Assembly (NCBI RefSeq): GCF_000485595.1 | Contig: NW_014577141.1 | Location: 333,271-367,672 of the forward strand | Length of the DNA: 34,402 nucleotides | Source: Priapulus caudatus | Taxonomy: Eukaryota; Priapulida; Priapulimorpha; Priapulimorphida; Priapulidae | Direction: 5' to 3' | Shown here: in pieces, positions 12,605-21,600 of the stretch | Numbering within the stretch: position 1 is the stretch's first letter | Layout of the letters: the number at the start of each line of letters is the position of its first letter | Program-made: the position numbers and the translations under genes | The notes under the pieces: model-generated | Databases searched by the model: none | Told to the model about the DNA's origin: nothing | What the model saw: only the letters and a program-made list of their open reading frames with translations

Positions 12605-15600
12605 CACAGACACGCCCCACACAATCTGACACACACCCTGCTTCGCTGCGGCTCCGTAGATGTTAACTCTCAGCTTGTGGCACAGCCTCCGTGAGTATCG
12701 TCTGTTCATCGCCATACCCGACGACCTCACGACCCCAGTCACGACGTGACCCTTCAGTATCGCGTGCGTGTCAGCCTGGCCTTCCTCTTCCTTACTCATC
12801 CACTGTCTGTAGGCGCTCTATGAGGCACAGAAATATACAAAAGACATCAATATCAGAGATATCAGGCAGAGGTATTGATCCCCACCAGATCGTACATCGA
12901 CGGAATTTAATCTGCTATTAAAGTTACCACGAACATATATACGCTTGCATGCTGGTATACAGTACAGTGTATTGCAGCTACTAGCATACATATGTTCATG
13001 ACGTTTTATATCAACTATTATATGCTGCTATCATTTAATTATCAACTACTATTATCTTACTATAATTTGGCGAATGTTGTATGTATGTATTTATGTATGT
13101 TAATGAAAGGCTCCGTCAGTTTGGATCAAATAGCGCCAAATTCACAGAAGAGGTCGATGAGTACACGGACGGTTCTAAACTATACTCGGTTGAAAACCGT
13201 TTGTTCGGTCTTAAAAAAGCAAAAAAAAACTAAAAAGATAAAGATTTGCCTGAAAATAGGGGGCGCTGTTTTGTTTCGTTTTGTTCTGTGTATTGTTTGT
13301 TCCCTGTGTGTGTGTCTGAGATTTTTGTAAGCCCAATAATGTAAGTAGAACGAACCATGTAATAAATCAAGTGAAATATTCAGTAGCTATTTCGCATAGT
13401 TTCCCATATGAGATGTACAAGTTGAATTTCATCAGCGCAGAATTATTTTTTGCGAAGTCTGCAATGCTGTACAGTGTACGCCAGTACGGGTGTCTTCAAC
13501 AGCGAGCTGTCACAAGCCGGTCGATCACAAGCAGTAATATTACGTCGTCCCCAACAGAGAAAACATGCAAACATGCAAACATGCGTAGAAATAAGCGATC
13601 ACAACCAAGCAATATTACCTGGTCTGCACACAGTGGAAATGCGAAGCACGTAATATTACGTGCTACGCGGCCAAGTGGTTAATCAGTCGCCCGACCTACC
13701 AGCCCATTCAGATCTATCTATATTCTAACTTGAGTCCGTATCATCAACCAGTAGTTCCTACCTAGCATACAATAAAACATTTGTGTGTGTGTTGGCGTGC
13801 GTGCGTGCGTGGGGTCTATATTTCACTGTGTGCTTGCCAAACAAATGGTTAATGTGTTACGTGTAAGCATGATTGTACATGTATTTGTATTGACATCTCA
13901 ACCATAAAAAACAAACATGTGCAACAACTAAACTCCATATAACACCTTACACATAACACTACTGTACTGTAACACGTCATGCATCACAGTTACTAAGCCC
14001 GCGCGTAGCGCGGGTTTCAGCTAGTATTTATACTATAACTACAACTACAACTACTACTACTATACTATACTATACTATACTATACTATACTATACTATAC
14101 TATACTATACTATACTATACTATATTATACTATAACTACAACTACTATTATACTATAATCATCAACTATTATATGCTGCTATCATTTATATATGTCAATA
14201 TTCCATTGCTGTTTCGGTTAATTTCCCGTCTATGTGGCATGGTTTTTAACTAATTTAATGTCTATGTACCATCGCGTGGAGATTCCTGTATAGCTTCGTT
14301 TGTCGGCCGCGAATAGTGTAACGTTCTCGTAGACCAACATGTCGACAATTCCAAATGACGAGCACTTCAACGAAGTTGGTTAGTCCAAGATCAGTAGCCA
14401 CTTCCTCCACACTCTTCAGCTCTAACACTGCAAGGAATACACAATATACGATGAGAAAGAGATGTTACGTGCCAGCAGTAACATCTAAATTGTCCTACAT
14501 GATAATTATTGTTGTTAGCTATCACGCCTGCTGCTGTAACTTAACTCCAAATTATCAACATTTAGGACAACCAGACGACGTTGAAGCTTCATTCAGAGCT
14601 TGGGGTAACAAACGATAAAGCGACTCACTCTGTACATACATCGTCTGCACCAGGCTGATGCCTCCGTACCCTGGACAACACTGCATAGATGATTCTATAA
14701 ATTTTTGTCAGTCCGTACACACTCACCCTGGCAAGAAAAAACAAAGTGGCCATTCTAAATTGCTATTTGCACTTTGAATTCGATGATGTAGATGCATCTA
14801 CATGAACATGATACGAGACATAGATGCATGACTGGATGGATGGATAGATGGATAGATTGGTGGATTGATGGATGGATTGGTGGCTGGATGGATGGATGGA
14901 TGGATGGATGGATGGATGGATGGATGGATGGATGGATGCATGGATGCATGGATGCATGGATGCATGGATGGATGGATGGATAGATGGATGGATGGATGCA
15001 TGCATGCATGGATAGATGGATGAACGGATGGACAGACGGACTGAGGGATGGGCGGGCAAATGGCTGGATGGATGGATGAATGCATGCATGCATGGATAGA
15101 TGGACGGACGGATGGATGGACGGACTGAAGGATGGGTGGGCAGATGGATGGATGAATGGATGCATGCATGCATGGATAGATGGACGGATGGATGGATGGA
15201 TGCATGCATGCATGCATGGATAGATGGACGGATGGATGGATGGATGGACTAAGGGATGGGCGGGCAGATGGATGGATGGATGGATGCATGCATGCATGGA
15301 TGGATGGATGGACAGATGGATGGATGGACTGAGGGACGGGCGGGCAGATAGATAGATGGATGAATCGATGCATGCATGCATGTATGGATGGATGGAGAGA
15401 GAGATGCGACGCGATGACCACCTCACTTACCTGGTTGTGCATCTATAGACATCGTCCAGTTCCTCACAGCGGGATGACGTCATCGACACCTGCACGGAAC
15501 CTGGGTTACCAGAGGATGTGACGTCAGGGGAGTCGGTTTCATTGAGCGACTCTCTCGTTACGCACACATTCTCGCTGCCAATCAAAAAACAATCAGGCCA

Positions 15601-18600
15601 CATAATATATAATATATAACATATAATATACGGTATCCGATAACACCCGTAGAACATGCTGTTATGAGTGGTTTCGACATATTGTCCGCACATCATTTCT
15701 TCTGTCACATTTCGTAGGAGTTCGAATGCTGCCTCTGTTACTACTGATCTATTCGTTACCAGCTATCACCCACTCAAAGGTGTCATTCTCAATCATTTTA
15801 TACTTTTGAAATATTTCTTCCTTGAGTTTACTACGTGTGGACTAGGATGCTGTTACATAAAGAAAATGTTAAAAAAAATCTTACTCTTCCCACCAGTTGA
15901 CTACATCTATTAGATCCATATCTGGGAAAACCATTCCCCAGGTATCATTGTAAAGGCCATCAAAGGTTTCACCGAGCTGTGTTCTTGTCTGTCTGATTCT
16001 ATTCATGATCTGCGTCCAGGGGTGTTGCCTGTGTGACTGGCGATGACCTCTAAATCTCCTTCCTGGTGACCTGAAAACAAGTTTTAAAAAAAGCAAATTC
16101 TATAGCATACATGCAAAATAATAGCCAAGTTACTTAAACATTCACATTATACAATACGCACACAAACGACCTCTCTCCCTCCACTAAATACGAAAGGCTT
16201 GTCTATTAGAAATGTCTATTATGTAGGTATATTTTCGTTCATGTTAGAATAGTTTCATGTGCGTCAGGTTGAAATGACATACCGGCGGGACGTATCATCG
16301 TGTGGCCCCTCATCAGACCAATATTCCTGGTCATTATACTGATCATTATGCACCCTCATCCTCCTGTTAATTAATAATAACCAAGCTAAAAACTGTTGCC
16401 AGGGCTCATGACTAACTTGCTGTAATTTGGTAATACCTTGGTTAAATTGCTAAATTGCACCTTTCCCTAATGTAGGTACACCAGTGCTTTAACATCACAA
16501 CCCGACCTATAATTCTCCTACTGATGTTAAAATATTGACTGAACTTATTCAATTAATTGACATACCGGGGACGTCGCAACCCTCTGCGGTGATAGCCATC
16601 ATAACCATCGTCATCATCATACTGATCATGACGTCTATTGTTACCCCTGCAAGGTGAAAATATCAATTACTGTATAATTATTATTATTATAATTATTATT
16701 ATTATTCATATTTAAGTAACAAGTTCCCATGCTAGAAAGCATGCAGACAACTGTCACTTGCCAAAAGAATTGTTGGTACATTTTTTAGACAAAAACTAGC
16801 AAATAATTTTTTACTGTTCCTGTTTAACCCTTATGGTGAAATTGCTATCACTTTTTGAGGAACTCCATCTATACAGACCCCTTACTTCACTATATAGACA
16901 TAAACCCTATAAATTTATAAATTATAGTTATACATATACTTCACCATCATAACATTATATATCATTACCTAATTTTAATTCTTAACAATAACAATACCAT
17001 ATGTAGTTTTTGTTTGTTATGCAGGACGGCATCCTCTTGTATATAGACATACAACGCGTACAATTTTCCCTGCAAATGCTAAAATCTTTGTCTATTAGGT
17101 TTAAAAAAGTCTTCATCGCCATGATGGGACATACCAGCGCCTGTGTGATAGTCCGTGACGAGATGGGTCGCGATGCGGCCATTCAACCTCATCGTGGCCA
17201 TCCTCGTGGCCATCATCGTGGCCATCATCATGAAACCCAGATACATCCCTGTTAATAATTAATAACAATCATTATTATTGCAGTAAGTCACACATTAAAG
17301 GGTCACAGTAATATTTCGTCACTGCAACAATTATGCTTATTGTTTTTTTCCCCTCGAAAACTAGCTCAAAACTCCTTAACATTCACGTTTACTTTTATGG
17401 TAAAACTGCTGTACATTTCAAGATAGTCTATCAGACATCCCCCTCCCTTTACCGGCATTTTACAAATCATGCATTTCAGAATAAAACGATTGTAACACAA
17501 GTTCCATAAAGAGAATCATAATTTTAATCATGTAGGCCTACTATTGATTTAAATTATATATTAATCACACATGGGGGTATATGAAAGGTGAATTAGTAAA
17601 TGATTGACTAGTAGATAAATATAATAAATAATCACCAGAACCCCCCTTATGCACAATTATGAATACACGCCAGCATGAGTGTACTCTTTAACGATGTAAT
17701 GCAGGAAAGGAAGTTTGAAATAAGAATCTGTACATGTAGCCCTAAAAAAATGTCAATGATGCCCACTGAGCAGTGCTGTCATCTAGCACAAACACTGTTT
17801 TTGCCACGATGTGTGACGAAAGGTTTGAACCGGTGGACGAAAACAGTATATAAGACATGGCAAAGCATATAGGGATATCAAAAACACGGAAAATGTAAAA
17901 TTCCCTACCATAATAGGTGCCACTGGTAATTGGTGTTGATTTGGTAGGACAATGGATTATCCACAAGGATTTTTTGCAAGGTCTATCTATCTTGATTATG
18001 ATTGTATATAGAAAAACATGATTAGGGATGAGGGTTATTAAATGTTTAATGTAACGTTTGAGTTCATGTTTATTGAGTTTGCTTATAATAAATTATGAGT
18101 AGAAAAGTCAACTAAGGATAGTACGTCGATTTCATCTTGTTCAATTTTGGCGTATCAAAATCCTACATCCCTGGTAATATTGCTGATAGGGTACGTCTAT
18201 GTCCCCCAGGGTACTATCAGAGGGTACCCTGATTACGGTTCGATATATCAGAAAGTACCTCGGGGATCTATATGATATGTCGCTGCGTACCCTGCATTGT
18301 CCCACCGTACCCCGACTTATTTCCGATGTTGTAAAACTGAAATATAAAAGCTAGCTCTTCGTTTAAAAAAGAAAAAAGAAAAATATAGTCAAACATAGCA
18401 TACATTTTTATTGGATTGCGATGTTTTGAGGTTTCTTCTATGTGATGTGGTAACTTGACAGAGTGTATGTATTATGACATCAGTTGGCTGAAAGTCAGGG
18501 TACGGTGGGACAATGCAGGGTACGCAGCGACATATCGTATAGTACCCCGATGTACTTTCTGATATATCGAACCGTACCCAGGGTACCCTCCGATAGTACC

Positions 18601-21600
18601 TTGGGAGACATAACCCCTATCAGCGATAATATTCACTCCTGAGTTTACCTATATAAAAACAATTATAGCCTGGTTGCTCGGACAAATTGATTGTCTTGTC
18701 CACAAAACTCCATATTGCTTTCACAATCAGGCAATAATTGGATAATGTAATGTATATAGATAATATCAGGAGTGTATGATTATATAAGAATATACCAGGA
18801 GTGTATGATGATGACAATAGATGATATAAGCCACGTTCACATGGAGCACTTTGACCCGGGTTGAAAACGACCCGAGCCAATCGTTCACACGGACGTTTTC
18901 TCGGTACGAAAACAACCCGTGTCATTTCGACCCGGGTCGTTTTCACACCCACTAAATCAACCCGAGCGCTGGTTCATGCGCTGTGAACGCGCACCGACAC
19001 ATGACCCGGGTCAGAATTAGTATGGCGGTAGACGTCGCCAGTGTCGAGAGCCAGTTTGCACAGAGTTGCTGTGCATTAATTGTTTAATTCGAATTGTTCG
19101 TTTGCTTGTTCGCTTGAACGCATTGTTTCATTTTCAACTCGAAGCACGCAGCTAGCTCACATATAGCATAGAGGCATGTCCTAGAACTGACCGATCAAAC
19201 GTCGTGTGAACGCTCTCTTCAAAATTGACCGGTGTCGTTTTTGATCCGGGTCAGTCTCGAATCGTTTTCGACCCGGCGTTTTCGCTCCGTGTGAACGCGG
19301 CTATAATATAGTAATAGTCTGATAATATAGTATTACTGTAATTGTATAGATATATTCATGATATTAATGTCTACTGATACATTAATACCATTAGAATTTT
19401 TGGTTTTATAACCATGTCATGACTTCTAATCACTAACATTAGTGTTGGAGATCGGTCCAAATTTCATGATCGATCATCGGTTTTACCAAACAACCGATGA
19501 TCGACTAATCATCGATTATTTTAGATTGCGGCGACGACGCGGTGAAGCCGTGTCATCATCGACACAACCGGTGTATTGCGAAGGAATATTGACATTTATT
19601 GTATGTGTAGCTAGTATTTAATGGTAAGTAAATTAAGCATACTGTTAGGGTTACGGACGGGTAACACTGTAAAGGGCATTGCAACATAACTGCTCATCAA
19701 ATTCAATAAAAAAATAAAAAAATAAAAAAAATAAGTTCGAGTTGTACTCGGTCGTCCGATTTTCTACTCGATTAATCAACTCGGCAGCCCAAACGAGTAA
19801 TGATCGACGAACTCGACGAATCGGAACACCACTAATTAACATATAGGCAGTTATATAATATTTTAATGAATGAATAAGTTATGAATTAAAATGACGGAAA
19901 CTCTTAGTCTTTGCATATTGTATGTACATTTCCCCCTCTCTATGTAGCAGGTGAAGCACCACGACCAAATTCAAACAGCAAGGCCATGCCAACACACACA
20001 ATGAAATTTCCACCCCAAATACTAATGTCCTTTTCAACTTAGCCTGTTGGGATGAAAATAGACATGTATGTGTTGTGCTGATATGACATACCGGCGATAG
20101 CGTAAGCCTCTGTGGTGGGATTGTGCATGTGGCCATTCAAACCCATCACCTGCGCCTTTATCCATATTATTCAAATTCATGACCCTATGAAATAATTAAT
20201 AATGATCATTATTATACTTGGTTGATTATAGCAAGCTCCCGTGTAAAAAAATGTGCAAATCATAAAGAACATTCGATGTTAAATGTCGAACCCAAATGTG
20301 TTTTACGTTTATAATAAAAATGAAACCATCATCATTGTTATCATCTTGACAAAAAATACCTGTCCTTGGACACAATCCTGTTGTTCTTTTCAAAAAACAA
20401 AAAAAGTTCATTTTCCTCGGTGTGACATACCGATGGTGATCATGTGAAGGGCTGTGTTGGGATGTTTCACTATTTGGCCACTCAAATCCATGATTTGTTC
20501 CCCTGTTATTCATTAATAATGATTATTATTATATCATAGTGTACATTGTATACCGTATTCAATAAAATATATATGGATCAACCAGTAGGTTTGAACATAA
20601 AAAGGCGTGCGCATGCTTATTTTCATGTACCAGAGATTTTTTAATCAATCATGTTTAAAATAAAAAATACTATATACAGTGTTCCTGTTTACCTTTTATA
20701 TTAAAGTTACAGTAGAGTCTGTTAAGATAAAATATTCAGATAAAAATAGTTCTGTGTAGTGGACTGAAGTAACATACCGCCACGGTGTGTTGTGGGGATG
20801 GTAGCTACTCGGCCACACCAACCCATCATCATCATTGTCATTATCATCATTCCGATAATAATTATGTGTAGCTACCTGCCTGTATAATTATTAATAAGAC
20901 CGTTGTGATACCGCTGTTTAACGAGAAAGCTTGCAGAGCACAACCTCTCTGGGTTGTCATTCAATTCATACTTGCCAAAAGAATGCCATGTTATGTTAAA
21001 AAAAATATAGAAAAAATACAACACGTTACATATTACATACATCAGAGTGAAGTAAAATGAACAATTGTTTTTATTCACCCCTGACCACATGTATGGGTAC
21101 AATCTACCTTCCTACTTACTAGTATCTCTCTTACTACTGCTCTTACTACTTTCTACTTATATTGTTATGCAACTGTACAGGACTCTCATGTTTTAGCCAT
21201 GCTTTTGAAAGATTTTGATAGATTTGGAATTATTGGTGTATGACACAGGAGTATTTTGGTGAGGGCTAATGCATACAAAGAACATCCCCACACAATAACG
21301 AGGAATATATATATGGGGATATTCTCTCCTTCGTATATTCCTTTGTATATATATACAAAGGAATATACGAAGGAGAGAATATATACAAAATAGGACCAAA
21401 ATGTTTATATGAGAGTAATCTAGTGTGTATTGAGCTAATGCGACATACCAGGAAAAAAATCATTTTATTTTCACGGAAGCTCTCTTTCAAAATTTTACGG
21501 GAGCTATTTTGAGCCTCACGGGAGCGATTTCGGAGGTTTGAAGAGCGAATCGCTCATCGCTCCCGTCTATTTTTTACCCTGCGACATACCAGTGGTAACG

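Larger units (their letters stand above)
10551..14831. repeat. Right unit of a large tandem duplication
   Basis: About 4.28 kb. Exons up to about 11400 are intact, and exons from about 12300 onward are frameshifted. It differs from the left unit mainly by a 970-bp Helitron and a longer ATACT microsatellite. The junction at 10549-10551 fuses the intron between the EMI exons to the end of a FAS1-2 exon. Confidence 0.92.
17249..20091. other. Intron between cassette exons R4 and R5
   Basis: 2.8 kb with three inverted-repeat elements (18177-18633, 18830-19301, 19440-19834). No further exon with the cassette signature (single G start, GTATGT donor) was found. Confidence 0.5.

Noticed and set aside
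7314-14831. A genuine internal exon duplication giving six FAS1 domains
   Set aside because: Neither unit has a complete set of readable exons, and the junction destroys a splice donor, so the assembled order could not make a protein. Kept open only as a less likely option.
14755-15442. Long minus-strand frames of His-Pro-Ser-Ile repeats
   Set aside because: All are readings of a GGAT satellite in an intron. The true exon begins at 15431.
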